Assembly: GCF_003056355.1 (NCBI RefSeq)
Contig: NZ_PYVW01000001.1
Span: 434,001-498,000 of the forward strand
DNA length: 64,000 nt
Source of the DNA: Devosia naphthalenivorans
GTDB lineage: Bacteria > Pseudomonadota > Alphaproteobacteria > Rhizobiales > Devosiaceae
Reading direction: 5' to 3'
The notes beneath the pieces were generated by a model that did no database searches, was not told where the DNA came from, and worked only from the letters and a program-made list of their open reading frames with translations. The position numbers were made by a program, and so were the translations under genes. Below are positions 1 to 8,668 of this stretch, in pieces; position 1 is the stretch's first letter, and every line of letters starts with the position of its first letter.

Positions 1-214
1 CCAGTATCTTGATCATTGCGGCGACGCTTTTTTCTCCGTCGCACAGCTGGAGAACTTCCACCGCTATGTCATCGGGTGCCATTACGCGCTCGGGCACCAA
101 CAGCACCCAGCGCCCACGCGTCTCGTCCAGCCGCAGCTTGGCCCCGCGCGCCAGCCGCGGCACACTTTCAAGCGATACAGCCATGCGACGCCTTGCGGCG
201 GGTGCCGTCTCCAT
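1..214 (-). CDS. pqqD: PqqD, PQQ biosynthesis peptide chaperone (partial)
   Basis: PqqD is a small RiPP-recognition protein that holds the PqqA precursor peptide and presents it to the radical-SAM enzyme PqqE. The visible part reads as a typical PqqD N-terminal half, with segments such as RLARGAKLRLDETRGRWVLL and an APDDIAVEVLQLCDG stretch. The gene runs off the left edge, so its C-terminus and any following pqqE are not seen. The ATG at 214 shares one base with the pqqC stop codon (TGATG), indicating translational coupling. An in-frame ATG at 184 is an alternative start. The order pqqABCD on the minus strand supports the call. Confidence 0.9.
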   Translation of the reverse strand, partial: METAPAARRRMAVSLESVPRLARGAKLRLDETRGRWVLLVPERVMAPDDIAVEVLQLCDGEKSVAAMIKIL

Positions 215-978
215 CAGCTTTGCTCCGGCACGAAGGCGCCGGGCGGAATGTGCCCGCTCACATAGGCATGATAGAGCGCGTCGAGTTGCACCCAGAGAAC
301 GTTGGTCTTGAAGATTAGCGCGTTGCACACGAGGCGCCTTTCCTCCGGCGTGCGGGCGTGGGCCTTGACGTAGTCGAGGGCAAAGTCTGCGTCGCGCGGG
401 GCCTGCTCGAGCCGCCGGGAGAAGTAGCTCATTACGTCGGGATCGATGAAGTCGTAGTGCTCCAGCATCCCGGCAATGCGCTCCTGGTGCAGATTGGGCG
501 CAAAGAGCTCGGTCAACGAGGACGCGATGGCTTCAAGGGGTGTGCGTTCGCGCACGAAGTGGACATAGGCTTCCACGGCAAATCGCGTGGCCGGGAGGAT
601 GCCTTCGGTGGAAGTCACATAGTCAGGGTTCAAGCCAAGGCCGGTGGTCAGCTTCAGCCAGCGCTCGATACCGCCTTCGCTCCCGAGGTCTCCATCATGA
701 TCGGCAATGCGGTGACGCCACTCGATGCGGGTTGCGCGGTCGTGGAACCGCGAGACCACCACCGCATCCTTGATCGGTATGGTGCTCTGATAATAGTAGC
801 GGTTGAGCGACCAGGCCTGCACCTGCCCCTTGTTGAGCTTGCCGCCATGCAGCAGGTGATGAAATGGATGCAGGTTGTGATAGCGCGTTTCGCCAATATG
901 CCGGAGCTGGACTTCCAACTGATCGGCGTTTTCCAGGGGCGTATCAGGAGCCAGTGACAGGGCCGTCATCGAACTCAT
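214..978 (-). CDS. pqqC: PqqC, pyrroloquinoline-quinone synthase
   Basis: PqqC is a cofactor-free oxidase that catalyses the last step of PQQ formation, ring closure and eight-electron oxidation of AHQQ, in the cytosol. The 254-residue product matches the usual family length of about 250 and carries the expected His-rich helical segments (for example YHNLHPFHHLLHGG near the N-terminus and WRHRIADHDG around residues 85-95). Its ATG overlaps the pqqB stop by four bases (ATGA) and its stop overlaps pqqD by one base, so the three genes are translationally coupled. Confidence 0.95.
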   Translation of the reverse strand: MSSMTALSLAPDTPLENADQLEVQLRHIGETRYHNLHPFHHLLHGGKLNKGQVQAWSLNRYYYQSTIPIKDAVVVSRFHDRATRIEWRHRIADHDGDLGSEGGIERWLKLTTGLGLNPDYVTSTEGILPATRFAVEAYVHFVRERTPLEAIASSLTELFAPNLHQERIAGMLEHYDFIDPDVMSYFSRRLEQAPRDADFALDYVKAHARTPEERRLVCNALIFKTNVLWVQLDALYHAYVSGHIPPGAFVPEQS

Positions 979-1880
979 AGGGTGATCTCCATGCCTTGGG
1001 CGGGAATGGTCCAGCCCGCAGCTTCCAAGGCCTGCCGCTCGGGCGAAGCCGGCTGCCAGGCAGGGTTGGAATTGTTGATGTGAAAGAAGAACTTGCGGCC
1101 GATCTTCGCCGTGCCGAGGGCGGCGATGGCGTCCTGCATGGTGATGTGGCCCATCCGCTGCCCGGTCTTTTGGCCAAGACCCTGCGCGATGAGTTCGTCA
1201 TCCCGCCACAGGGTGCCATCAATGAAGAGGGCTTCGACCTCTTCCAACTTGGCCAATATGTTGTCGTCCAGCCGAGCGCAGGCCGGCAGGAACACCACGC
1301 TGCGCCCGCTTGCCCGGTCGGTGATCCTCAGTCCCAGTGTGTCACCGGGATCAGGGCCGTCATGATCCTCAAGGAACAAGGCAACCTTGCCTGGAGCCGC
1401 AAAGGGCGTGATGTCCAGCCCGGTTGAACTCCCATCCGGAAGGGCAGGGCTGAAGGTGATGCCAAGCGCCATCGGCAGGCGCGTGACGACCCCGGGCTTG
1501 AGCGCGTTGAAGATGGTATTCGCCGAAAGGATCGAGTGCACGCGAGGGTGGGCATGAAGCGCGAAGGGGGAGCCTTCGCGCAAGGTCAACAGCCCGGCGA
1601 TCGCATCGATCTCGCCATTGGTGAGCAGCACCCCGGCAATGGGAGAGTGCCGCATCTGGCCAGCCTTGGGATGCAGGGCAGGGGTGGCCGCAATCTGCTG
1701 GCGGATATCGGGCGAAGCGTTGATCAGGAACCAGTGCTCACCGTCCGCGCTGACGGCGGCCGAAGCCTGATCGGCGCCCTTGGCCGCGTCGCTGCGCGCT
1801 GCCCGGCAATTGGCACAGCCGCAGTTCCACTGCGGAACGCCGCCACCTGCCGCGGCTCCAAGTATTACGATTTTTATCAC
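975..1880 (-). CDS. pqqB: PqqB, PQQ biosynthesis metallo-beta-lactamase-fold protein
   Basis: PqqB has a metallo-beta-lactamase fold and is thought to hydroxylate the Tyr-Glu intermediate of PQQ synthesis. The 301-residue product begins MIKIVILGAAAGGGVPQWNC followed by the CGCANC stretch, which is characteristic of PqqB, and has the family length of about 300. It lies 26 bases downstream of pqqA on the same strand and overlaps pqqC by four bases. No defect is visible. Confidence 0.95.
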   Translation of the reverse strand: MIKIVILGAAAGGGVPQWNCGCANCRAARSDAAKGADQASAAVSADGEHWFLINASPDIRQQIAATPALHPKAGQMRHSPIAGVLLTNGEIDAIAGLLTLREGSPFALHAHPRVHSILSANTIFNALKPGVVTRLPMALGITFSPALPDGSSTGLDITPFAAPGKVALFLEDHDGPDPGDTLGLRITDRASGRSVVFLPACARLDDNILAKLEEVEALFIDGTLWRDDELIAQGLGQKTGQRMGHITMQDAIAALGTAKIGRKFFFHINNSNPAWQPASPERQALEAAGWTIPAQGMEITL

Positions 1881-1906
1881 GAGAATGGCGCCGCGGCAGG
1901 AAACAC

Positions 1907-1987
1907 TTACTTGCGCTTGGCGCAGGCGTACATGTTGATTTCCATGCTTACAGGGATCTCAACGATGTTGGGCTTGTTCCATGCCAT
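1907..1987 (-). CDS. pqqA: PqqA, PQQ precursor peptide (26 residues)
   Basis: This tiny gene encodes the 26-residue ribosomal precursor of PQQ, beginning MAWNKPNIVEIPVSMEIN. The Glu and Tyr that PqqE cross-links are present at positions 16 and 20 with the required three-residue spacing. A GAGGAG ribosome binding site precedes the ATG. Short pqqA genes are easily missed by gene callers; here its position just ahead of pqqB, on the same strand, settles the call. Confidence 0.97.
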   Translation of the reverse strand: MAWNKPNIVEIPVSMEINMYACAKRK

Positions 1988-2109
1988 AGCATTTCTCCTC
2001 ATTGAACACGGCGAGTGTGCCGCGCCCCATGGTGCGAATAGCTGCTTCAGGCAGCAATCTATGGCGCTCATAACCCGAGCGATATGGAACGAAGCATGCG
2101 TCGGCAATG

Positions 2110-3114
2110 CTAGAACCGGGCTTCGGGCCCGCTGTCGAGAAATGGCGGTACTGGCAGCAGATCCGGTGGCACGATGGCGCGGCTGGCTTCCTCCAGCGCC
2201 GCGATGAAACTGCGATAGGGCTCGATCCGCTGGTATTGAGACGGAATGAGCGCCACGATCCTGCGGGATACCGCATTGACTCGATAGAGGCGCACGCCCT
2301 TGAGCGTTTCGGCGCCATGCAGTAGCGACAATGTCGGCACCAGGCAAATGCCTGCCCCGGCCCGCACAAGTTCTGTCGCCACCTCGAAGCTGCGACACTG
2401 AGCGGCGACGCTGTTGTCCGGAAACAGCCGTTCGTACCAGTTCTGCACGCGTCGGGTTTGCTGCGTACCAAATGAGAAGCGGATCGACTGGTTGAGTATT
2501 GCATAGTGCTCGGCCGACAACTGACGAGCCGGATCGGTGATACCCGAAAGGTCCAACTGCTCGGGCACGGCAAGCACATGCTCATCGGCCAGCAAGCTGA
2601 TCTGTGCAAACCCGCCACCAGAGTCGGGCACGGAATTCTCGGCCAGCAGGCCGACGGCAATGCGGCGGTCATAGAGCAGGTCGAGGATGTCGGCGGGTGC
2701 TCTGTCTTCGATGTCAAAATCGATCTGAGGGAGTATTTTGCGCAGGCGGGTCAGTGCCCCAGGTAAAAGTGTGCGCAAGACCGAGGTGATGCCGGCGACC
2801 CGGATCGTGGTCCGCCTGCCGGTCACATATTCCATCAGCCCATCCTCAAGCTCACGCATGCCCCGCAGCATGTGCTCCGCCCTGGGCATCAGGTATTGAC
2901 CGGCTTCGGTCAGCTCCATCGCTCCCGGCCGACGGTTGAACAGCCGGGTTCCCACGAGCGTTTCGAGGCGCGAGAGCTGTTGGGAGAGCGATGGTTGCGT
3001 GATGCCGAGCTGCTTTGCTGCTTCCGTGAGGGTCGGTGCGTGTGCGACGGCGGCGAAGATGCGCAGCTGGTGCAGCGAGATGTCGTTGTGAATGGTGGGA
3101 GAGGCATTGATCAT
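2110..3114 (-). CDS. LysR-family transcriptional regulator
   Basis: This is a 334-residue LysR-type regulator. An N-terminal winged helix-turn-helix (LRIFAAVAHAPTLTEAAKQL then ITQPSLSQQLSRLE, residues about 10-60) is followed by a LysR substrate-binding domain. The open frame extends further upstream, but the start at 3114 gives a normal LysR N-terminus and has GGTGG a few bases before it; an ATG seven codons upstream is also possible. It sits 122 bases upstream of pqqA in the same direction. Control of pqq genes is an inference from position, and the effector is unknown. Confidence 0.85.
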   Translation of the reverse strand: MINASPTIHNDISLHQLRIFAAVAHAPTLTEAAKQLGITQPSLSQQLSRLETLVGTRLFNRRPGAMELTEAGQYLMPRAEHMLRGMRELEDGLMEYVTGRRTTIRVAGITSVLRTLLPGALTRLRKILPQIDFDIEDRAPADILDLLYDRRIAVGLLAENSVPDSGGGFAQISLLADEHVLAVPEQLDLSGITDPARQLSAEHYAILNQSIRFSFGTQQTRRVQNWYERLFPDNSVAAQCRSFEVATELVRAGAGICLVPTLSLLHGAETLKGVRLYRVNAVSRRIVALIPSQYQRIEPYRSFIAALEEASRAIVPPDLLPVPPFLDSGPEARF

Positions 3115-3322
3115 ATGTGTTTCCACCGCAGGCATTCCCCGTGTTGCCGATCCCTGGCTTTTGTTCAAGGAGAAACTCGGCCAGCCAGATCCGCAACATC
3201 GCGCCCTGCCATACAAATGGCGCAGGTGAACTCTGCCCAACGGGCTGTTCAGATTACATTCATGCCGTTTGTTGCCTTTTGCGGTCACCGGGCCAGCCAG
3301 CCCACCCCATAAGGAGAACACA

Positions 3323-3784
3323 ATGCAACTGAACAAGAGAGCCCTCAAAGCTGGCTTTGTCGCGGTAGCGTTACTTGCATCGGCGAGCGCTGCCATGGCC
3401 GCCCCTGGATTTGCCACCACCAATGTCAATGTTCGCTCGGGGCCAGGCACGGGCTACGGTGCCGTGGATACCCTCCGCCGCGGGGAACGCGTCGACGTTT
3501 CAGGTTGCCGCGGTGGGTGGTGCTATGTCGAGAAATCCGGGCCGGATGGCTGGGTTTCGGCGAGTTATCTGAACGCTGCTCGCTCGGCCTCTCAGCCGGT
3601 GATCCGCTTCCAGTTCAACTTTGGCAGCCCGCCGCGTTTTGAAGCGCCTCATCACCGGCCCTCGCCGCGGGATTGGGACCGACACCACCGCAACGACCGG
3701 GATTGGGACCGTCGTGATCGTGACCGCAATGACTGGGGCGGCCGAGATCGGGACCGGGATCGCCATGATTGGGACCGACGCTGA
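3323..3784 (+). CDS. Secreted SH3-domain protein with Arg/Asp-rich tail
   Basis: The 153-residue product has a signal peptide (LKAGFVAVALLASASAAMAA), then a bacterial SH3 domain (about residues 28-80: VNVRSGPGTGYG, WCYVEKSGPDGWVSASYL), and ends in a low-complexity tail dominated by Arg, Asp and Trp. Bacterial SH3 domains often bind peptidoglycan or peptides, so a periplasmic or envelope role is likely but not proven. AAGGAG at 3311-3316 is a strong ribosome binding site and decides the start. It is transcribed divergently from the LysR gene and followed by a clear terminator. Confidence 0.8.
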   Translation: MQLNKRALKAGFVAVALLASASAAMAAPGFATTNVNVRSGPGTGYGAVDTLRRGERVDVSGCRGGWCYVEKSGPDGWVSASYLNAARSASQPVIRFQFNFGSPPRFEAPHHRPSPRDWDRHHRNDRDWDRRDRDRNDWGGRDRDRDRHDWDRR

Positions 3785-3801
3785 GCTGGTAAATTGACCC
3801 G

Positions 3802-3826
3802 AAGCCCCGGCACTTTGCCGGGGCTT
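3802..3826 (+). terminator. Rho-independent terminator after the SH3-domain gene
   Basis: An 11-bp perfect stem (AAGCCCCGGCA at 3802-3812, TGCCGGGGCTT at 3816-3826) with a three-base loop is followed by a short T run. It lies 17 bases after the stop codon at 3784. Confidence 0.85.
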
Positions 3827-3974
3827 TGTCGTGCGGAAAAGTGCCTCGGAATGAGGGCGCGGATAAAAGCCTATTGCAATAAGCGGCGATGTCCGCTTCG
3901 GTAGTGCTGCGTGCAAGCTCCGATTGTGCTTCGGTTTTTTTCGGTTCTGCTGCCGTGTGATGGGGAGGTTTTCA

Positions 3975-4502
3975 ATGAACAAGAAACGTGCAATTCGGCT
4001 GTTCGGTGGCGCGGCGGCGGTGGTCGCAGCGGGCGCCACGATTTTGTTTGTGTCGGGTGCGGCCAACGGACTCGAAGCCACCGCGCCGGCGACGACGCCG
4101 GCCGTTTCAGCACAGCACTCCGACACTCGCATACAGATTGCCCAAGCCGACGCGGCGGCGGCCGAAACTCCGGTGTCCTATTCATCGGAGCAGGCCGACC
4201 GTGGCGAAACTCAGTTCGAGAGAAACTGTGTGGAATGCCACGGCGACGATCTGCGGGGTGGGCTGCTTGGCGGACCGCCGCTGCGCGGCCTGAGCTTTGA
4301 GGGGAAGTACGCCAATGGAGTGCAGGCCGGCGTGTTGTTCGAGGTCATGAGCGCGACCATGCCGCCCAATAATCCCGGCGGACTTTCGCCGAGTACCTAT
4401 GCCGATTTGATGGCGTATATCCTCAAGCGGAACGGCTTTGCGGCCGGTGCGCCGCTACCCTCGGACGTGGACGCGCTTTACACCATGATCGTCGAGAAGT
4501 GA
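3975..4502 (+). CDS. c-type cytochrome, probable electron acceptor of the PQQ dehydrogenase
   Basis: The 175-residue product has an N-terminal membrane or signal segment (about residues 8-30), a poorly structured Ala/Thr-rich linker, and a single cytochrome c domain with one haem-binding CVECH motif at residues 85-89. A Met in VMSATMPPNNPGG is a likely axial ligand. A role as periplasmic electron acceptor for the PQQ alcohol dehydrogenase at 8.7-10.5 kb is inferred from neighbourhood. GGGAGG at 3963-3968 fixes the start. The family is monohaem class I cytochrome c; it resembles PQQ-associated cytochromes but I cannot assign a named subtype. Confidence 0.85.
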   Translation: MNKKRAIRLFGGAAAVVAAGATILFVSGAANGLEATAPATTPAVSAQHSDTRIQIAQADAAAAETPVSYSSEQADRGETQFERNCVECHGDDLRGGLLGGPPLRGLSFEGKYANGVQAGVLFEVMSATMPPNNPGGLSPSTYADLMAYILKRNGFAAGAPLPSDVDALYTMIVEK

Positions 4503-4531
4503 CGGCTGCGCCCAGGTTCCGCGGGGCTTAA

Positions 4532-5152
4532 GTGATCGGCTCGGATTTGACCGTGCAGCTGGTGATGCTGCGGCTCCTTGCGGGGCTGATCCTTGCCACG
4601 GTGCAGGGCGTCACGATCGCCGCAATTGCCGTGCTGCTCGGCGACAAGGGTCCGCGCTACGACGCGCGATTGACCCTGATGCCTTTCGCGAATGTGGACC
4701 TGTTGGGCCTCGGCTCGATGATGCTGTCGGGGTTTGGCTGGAGCAAGCCGGTAACGATCGAGACGGCACAATTGCGATTTGGGCGCTGGGGTCTGGTGAT
4801 CGCAGTGTTGGCGGGCAGCGCGGCGCTGCTTGCAGTGGGGTATCTGCTGCTGTTGCTGGTTATTCCGGCGCTGACGCTGCTGCCGTACACCGCCGGGCTG
4901 ACCACCGCTGCATTCTTGCGCGTTGCGGCGCGGCTCTCGGTGTGGATGGCGCTGTTTACGCTGCTGCCCCTTCCGCCATTGGCGGGTGCGCATTTCCTCG
5001 CGGCGGCGGGCATAAAGATGCCTGCGGTCACTGGCACCGTGATCGGCTGGGGCCTCCTTCTTGCCTCGACGTTTGGATTTACCAGGACGATACTGGCGCC
5101 GCTATACAGGCTCGTCGCTCCACTGGTTCTGGGACCAGAGCTCGGCGGCTAG
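4532..5152 (+). CDS. Membrane protein resembling a site-2 protease (M50) without its catalytic residues
   Basis: A 206-residue protein with four or five hydrophobic segments. Several stretches line up with site-2 protease homologues: LLGDKGPRYDARLTLMPFAN corresponds to the region after the HExxH helix, FGWSKPVTI to the FGWAKPVPV element, and LLPLPPLAGAHFL to the LLPIPPLDGG motif. The HExxH position reads VTIAAI and the Asp of LDGG is Ala, so the zinc ligands and catalytic Glu are gone. It is probably a non-proteolytic relative. It starts at GTG 4532, 29 bases after the cytochrome gene, and is probably co-transcribed with it. The function is unknown. Confidence 0.6.
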   Translation: MIGSDLTVQLVMLRLLAGLILATVQGVTIAAIAVLLGDKGPRYDARLTLMPFANVDLLGLGSMMLSGFGWSKPVTIETAQLRFGRWGLVIAVLAGSAALLAVGYLLLLLVIPALTLLPYTAGLTTAAFLRVAARLSVWMALFTLLPLPPLAGAHFLAAAGIKMPAVTGTVIGWGLLLASTFGFTRTILAPLYRLVAPLVLGPELGG

Positions 5153-5165
5153 CTCACGACGCATT

Positions 5166-5981
5166 CTAATCGATGGGGGCCGCACCGTAGCGATCGAGGG
5201 TGGCAGCGATGGTGCCGTCGGCGGAAAGCTCGGCGAACGCGCCCTCAATAGCGCGCTTGAGGGTGATGTCGCCCTTCCAAAGTCCGAACACCAGATTATA
5301 GCGCCCGAGTTCGGGGGACGCCCAGGCAATCGTCCAGCCGTTTTCGGCCGCAAGCTTGGTTGCCAGCATCGCCTCAGTAACCCCGGCGTCGAGCGTGCCG
5401 TCCGCAATTGCGCCGACGAGGGCGTCGGCACTGGCGACAACCCGCGCCGTGGCGTTTTGAGTGCGCAGGAAACTGGCTAGCCCAATGCGGTCAAGGCCCG
5501 AGACCAGCGCCAGAGTGCCGACGGTAAGGCTTTCAATGGAGGCCAGCGGTGCCGGCGAGATGATAGCCCAACCGGTGTCGGCATACGCCGGCCCGGTTTC
5601 GAGAAACGACCTGGTCTGATCGGAGTCCACGACCCCGCCTGCGATTACCTGGCACTGGGCCCGATTGAGATTCCAGTTGCGCGGGTTGAAATCGCGACCC
5701 ATGGCGCGGTTCTCGCTGATCAGCAACGATACGCCCATGTGATCTGCCACTGCTCGCAATAGCTCTATGTCAATGCCGGGTTTGTCGGGATCGCCGGTCA
5801 CCAGTGGTGGATATAGAGGCGGCACGCAGGCCTTCAGGGAAGCGGTGGCTTCGACCTCCTGCAACGAGGTGTCCGGCGGCAACAGGCTGACCCCGACGAG
5901 GAGCGCTAAAAGCACTCCGACGCTAACTACATTGCGCATGGTAGCGGAAAGAGCCACGGCCTTACGCCCGGCGGAAGTCAT
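5166..5981 (-). CDS. Periplasmic solute-binding protein (family 3), PQQ-cluster associated
   Basis: A 271-residue protein with a hydrophobic N-terminus (MRNVVSVGVLLALLVGVSLL) and a bacterial extracellular solute-binding family 3 fold (ACVPPLYPPLV, GIDIELLRAVADHMGV, and a C-terminal FGLWKGDITLKRAIEGAF region). It resembles proteins encoded beside PQQ dehydrogenases (the MoxJ/XoxJ type) rather than amino-acid binding proteins with a known ligand. The start at 5981 overlaps the ABC permease by 20 bases; an internal ATG at 5939 is an alternative. It is last in the minus-strand cluster starting at 8656. Confidence 0.75.
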   Translation of the reverse strand: MTSAGRKAVALSATMRNVVSVGVLLALLVGVSLLPPDTSLQEVEATASLKACVPPLYPPLVTGDPDKPGIDIELLRAVADHMGVSLLISENRAMGRDFNPRNWNLNRAQCQVIAGGVVDSDQTRSFLETGPAYADTGWAIISPAPLASIESLTVGTLALVSGLDRIGLASFLRTQNATARVVASADALVGAIADGTLDAGVTEAMLATKLAAENGWTIAWASPELGRYNLVFGLWKGDITLKRAIEGAFAELSADGTIAATLDRYGAAPID

Positions 5982-6801
5982 AGAGCGCGATGCTGAACAG
6001 CACCACGCAGGCGACCACCATCACCGCGATCCCGGTCCAGGGGGCGAACTGGTTATAATTGATGAGCACGCCGCGCAGGGAATCGACCGCATAGGTGAGT
6101 GGATTGTACTCGACGATGGTGACCAGCCAGTCGGGATAGACGATACGCGTCTGGGCGCGGCTCAGTGCCGGATCGAGCGGAAAAATCGAGCTTGAGGTGA
6201 AATAGAGCGGCAGAATCACCGCATTTGAAAAGATGCCGAAGCCCTCGAAGCTGCGGATGCGATTGGCGATCACCACGCCCAGGGAGGTGAGCGCAAACGC
6301 CAGCAGCGTCATCAGGCCCAGCGCCTTCAGGACGTCGGTGAAGGTGAGCGATACATCGGCGAAGCGGGCAAGAACCAGCACGAGGGAGCCGTGCAGCACC
6401 GCCACGGTGGTGCCTCCCAGGATCTTGCCCAACAGCACGGTCGCCCGCGACAGCGGTGACACCAGGACCTCGCGCAGGAACCCGAATTCGCGGTCCCAGA
6501 TGACCGAGACTGCGGACTGCACGGAGGTGAACATGATGTTGAGGGCAATGACGGCGGGAAAGATGAATTGCAGATAGGTGAAGGGCACAACGAACGTGAC
6601 CTCACCATAGACTTCGCCGCGGAAATAGGGGTTGAGGCCAATGCCCAGGATCAGCACCCACAGGATTGGCCGGCTGACCCCGCCGACCAGCTGGCCGCGG
6701 TCGCGAAAGGCGCGTTTGACTTCTCTCAACCACAGCCCATAAAGCCCGCCGAGCTGCACCATCAGCGGGGAACGCCGTTGCCTTTTCCGAACTCCGCTCA
6801 T
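5962..6801 (-). CDS. ABC-2 type transporter permease, PQQ alcohol dehydrogenase cluster
   Basis: The 279-residue inner-membrane protein has six predicted helices and ABC-2 signatures (SVIWDREFGFLREVLVSPLSR and the ILPLYFTSSSIFPL region), placing it in the exporter-type permease family. It overlaps the ATPase gene by four bases, so the two form one transporter. Homologous ABC-2 systems are known next to PQQ alcohol dehydrogenases (the PedC type). The substrate is not known; export of a product or of a toxic aldehyde intermediate is possible. Confidence 0.85.
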   Translation of the reverse strand: MSGVRKRQRRSPLMVQLGGLYGLWLREVKRAFRDRGQLVGGVSRPILWVLILGIGLNPYFRGEVYGEVTFVVPFTYLQFIFPAVIALNIMFTSVQSAVSVIWDREFGFLREVLVSPLSRATVLLGKILGGTTVAVLHGSLVLVLARFADVSLTFTDVLKALGLMTLLAFALTSLGVVIANRIRSFEGFGIFSNAVILPLYFTSSSIFPLDPALSRAQTRIVYPDWLVTIVEYNPLTYAVDSLRGVLINYNQFAPWTGIAVMVVACVVLFSIALYDFRRA

Positions 6802-7802
6802 CTCGTGTGTTCGCCTCCCCGGCGCCCAAAGGCGTGCGTTTGTTCGCGCGCACCCGCCGCCCGGTCGCGCAATTCGCGCCCGGTTAGCGACAGGAAAACG
6901 GTTTCAAGGCTCGGGGCCTCGACGTTGAGTGCCGTGATCCGCGTGCCGAACTCGGCCAGCAGCGCAGCGACGAACGCCTCGTCGCTGACAAACGTAAGCT
7001 CCGCGCCCTGCTTGCCGGTCAGCCGGTCGGCGAAGCGGGTGGCAATGGCCTCGCGATCTGGCTCGGTCGTCGGCATTATACGGAGCAATACCTGGCCGTG
7101 CGCCTGCTTGAGCGCGTCCGGCGTGTCGAGTGCCAGCACCTTCCCGCCATCGATGATGCAGACCCGATCGCACCCCTCGACCTCTTCGATATAGTGGGTG
7201 GTCACCAGCACAGTGATCTCCCGTTCGGCCCTCAGCCGACGCACATAGGCCCAGATGCGCTCGCGGGTCTGGGCATCAAGCCCGACGGTTGGTTCGTCGA
7301 GCAGCAGGATTTCGGAATCGTGGATGAGCGCCCGGGCAATCTCGAGCCGCCGCTTCATGCCGGACGACAGCGTTTTGACCGGCTTTGCCGCCCAGTCGGT
7401 AAGCTCCACCAGCGCCAGCATCTCCTCGATGCGTTGCCGCCGCAGCCGTCGGGGTACGCCGAACACCAGCCCGTGCAGTTCGAGGTTTTCTCGCACGGAC
7501 AGCCGATCGTCGAGGCTGGGTTCCTGAAAGACTATGCCGAGCCGCTCTCGGGCGGCGAGCGGCTGCCGGGCGACATCGACGCCGCCGATAAGGGCCACGC
7601 CACTATCGGGCCGCAGGATCGTGGACAGGATGTGGAGCAGGGTGGTCTTGCCGGCGCCGTTGGGGCCCAGCAGGGCAAAAAGTTCCTTTTCGCGGACTGC
7701 AAAACTGACCTCGTCGAGCGCCAGCGTGCGCCCGTAGCGCTTGGATACGGCATCGACATGGATTGCGAGAGGCGGGGAAACCGGTGTGGGCTGGTCGGGC
7801 AT
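6798..7802 (-). CDS. ABC transporter ATP-binding protein, PQQ alcohol dehydrogenase cluster
   Basis: A 334-residue ATPase of the DrrA/NatA (ABC-2 exporter) class. Walker A is GPNGAGKTT, the signature is LSSGMKRRLEIARAL, Walker B is ILLLDEPTVGLD and the H-loop is TTHYIEEVEGCD. A C-terminal regulatory extension of about 90 residues follows the nucleotide-binding domain. The gene is coupled to the permease downstream (four-base overlap) and to the binding-protein gene upstream (shared A in TAATG). Confidence 0.9.
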   Translation of the reverse strand: MPDQPTPVSPPLAIHVDAVSKRYGRTLALDEVSFAVREKELFALLGPNGAGKTTLLHILSTILRPDSGVALIGGVDVARQPLAARERLGIVFQEPSLDDRLSVRENLELHGLVFGVPRRLRRQRIEEMLALVELTDWAAKPVKTLSSGMKRRLEIARALIHDSEILLLDEPTVGLDAQTRERIWAYVRRLRAEREITVLVTTHYIEEVEGCDRVCIIDGGKVLALDTPDALKQAHGQVLLRIMPTTEPDREAIATRFADRLTGKQGAELTFVSDEAFVAALLAEFGTRITALNVEAPSLETVFLSLTGRELRDRAAGAREQTHAFGRRGGEHTR

Positions 7803-8656
7803 TAGGGAACTACAGTCGCCGGAAATTCGTAGCTTTCCAGTAGGTTCGCAAAGGTTCCGTCGGCGCTGAGCGCCACGATTGCCTCGTCAATGGCGTTGCG
7901 CAGAAATTTCTGGTCCGACAGGACAATGGCGCCAACACCCAGCGTGGTTGGCGGCAACGGGGTTGAGTCGATCACGTGGAGATTGGCGTAGGCCGGGTCC
8001 TGGCGCTGCTTGGCCCACAGGTTCGGCGCCCACACCAGGGCCACATCGACGACGCCGTCGAGCAGGGATTCAAGAGCGAGATCGTTGGTGCCATACGGAT
8101 AGGCGGGCCAGCGCCGCTCAGCCGGCAGCGCGGAGAGGTAGGAGACGAGCCGGATATGGGCCGACGTGCCAACGGTCGCCCCGATAGCACGTCCCGGTGG
8201 CAGATCGGCGAGCCGCTGCAGGTCCGGATCGGCGGTGACGAAGACGTATTGGGTGTCATAATAGGCGCGGGTGACGGAGATCCAGCTGCCATAACCCTCG
8301 GGGATCAGCTTGAAACCCATGTGAACGTCGCAATGCTTCAGCATGCGTGCATAGACCTTGGTGACGTCCTCAACGACGATGTCACTTTCCACCACGTGGC
8401 GCTGCGGTTCGAGCAACAGGCCCGAGGCGATGGCGTCGGCGATCGCAGCGGCGACCTCCCAGGCGGGATCGCGCTTATCGACGCAATAGCGTAGCTGGGA
8501 TTCATCGAGCCGCCGGCCGATTTCCCACTGACCATCGGCAAAGGGCACCGCGTCGAATTCCGCCTCCTGGGCCACGGTTGGCCCTATCAGCAGCGCAATC
8601 ATCGCCAGTGCCAGAGGGACGGCGGCCAGTCGCTGAAACGCATAAGCAAACGGCAA
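7802..8656 (-). CDS. PQQ-dehydrogenase-associated periplasmic binding protein (MoxJ/XoxJ-like)
   Basis: The 284-residue product has a signal peptide (LAAVPLALAMIALLIGPTVAQ) and a family 3 solute-binding fold. The pattern LRYCVDKRDPAWEVAAAIAD and the later DVHMGFKLIPEGYGSW segment fit proteins annotated as quinoprotein dehydrogenase-associated binding proteins. XoxJ/MoxJ homologues are thought to help mature or activate the dehydrogenase rather than import a solute; that role here is an inference. It follows the PQQ dehydrogenase on the same strand with a terminator-like hairpin between them. Confidence 0.75.
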   Translation of the reverse strand: MPFAYAFQRLAAVPLALAMIALLIGPTVAQEAEFDAVPFADGQWEIGRRLDESQLRYCVDKRDPAWEVAAAIADAIASGLLLEPQRHVVESDIVVEDVTKVYARMLKHCDVHMGFKLIPEGYGSWISVTRAYYDTQYVFVTADPDLQRLADLPPGRAIGATVGTSAHIRLVSYLSALPAERRWPAYPYGTNDLALESLLDGVVDVALVWAPNLWAKQRQDPAYANLHVIDSTPLPPTTLGVGAIVLSDQKFLRNAIDEAIVALSADGTFANLLESYEFPATVVP

Positions 8657-8668
8657 AACCGGGTCTCC

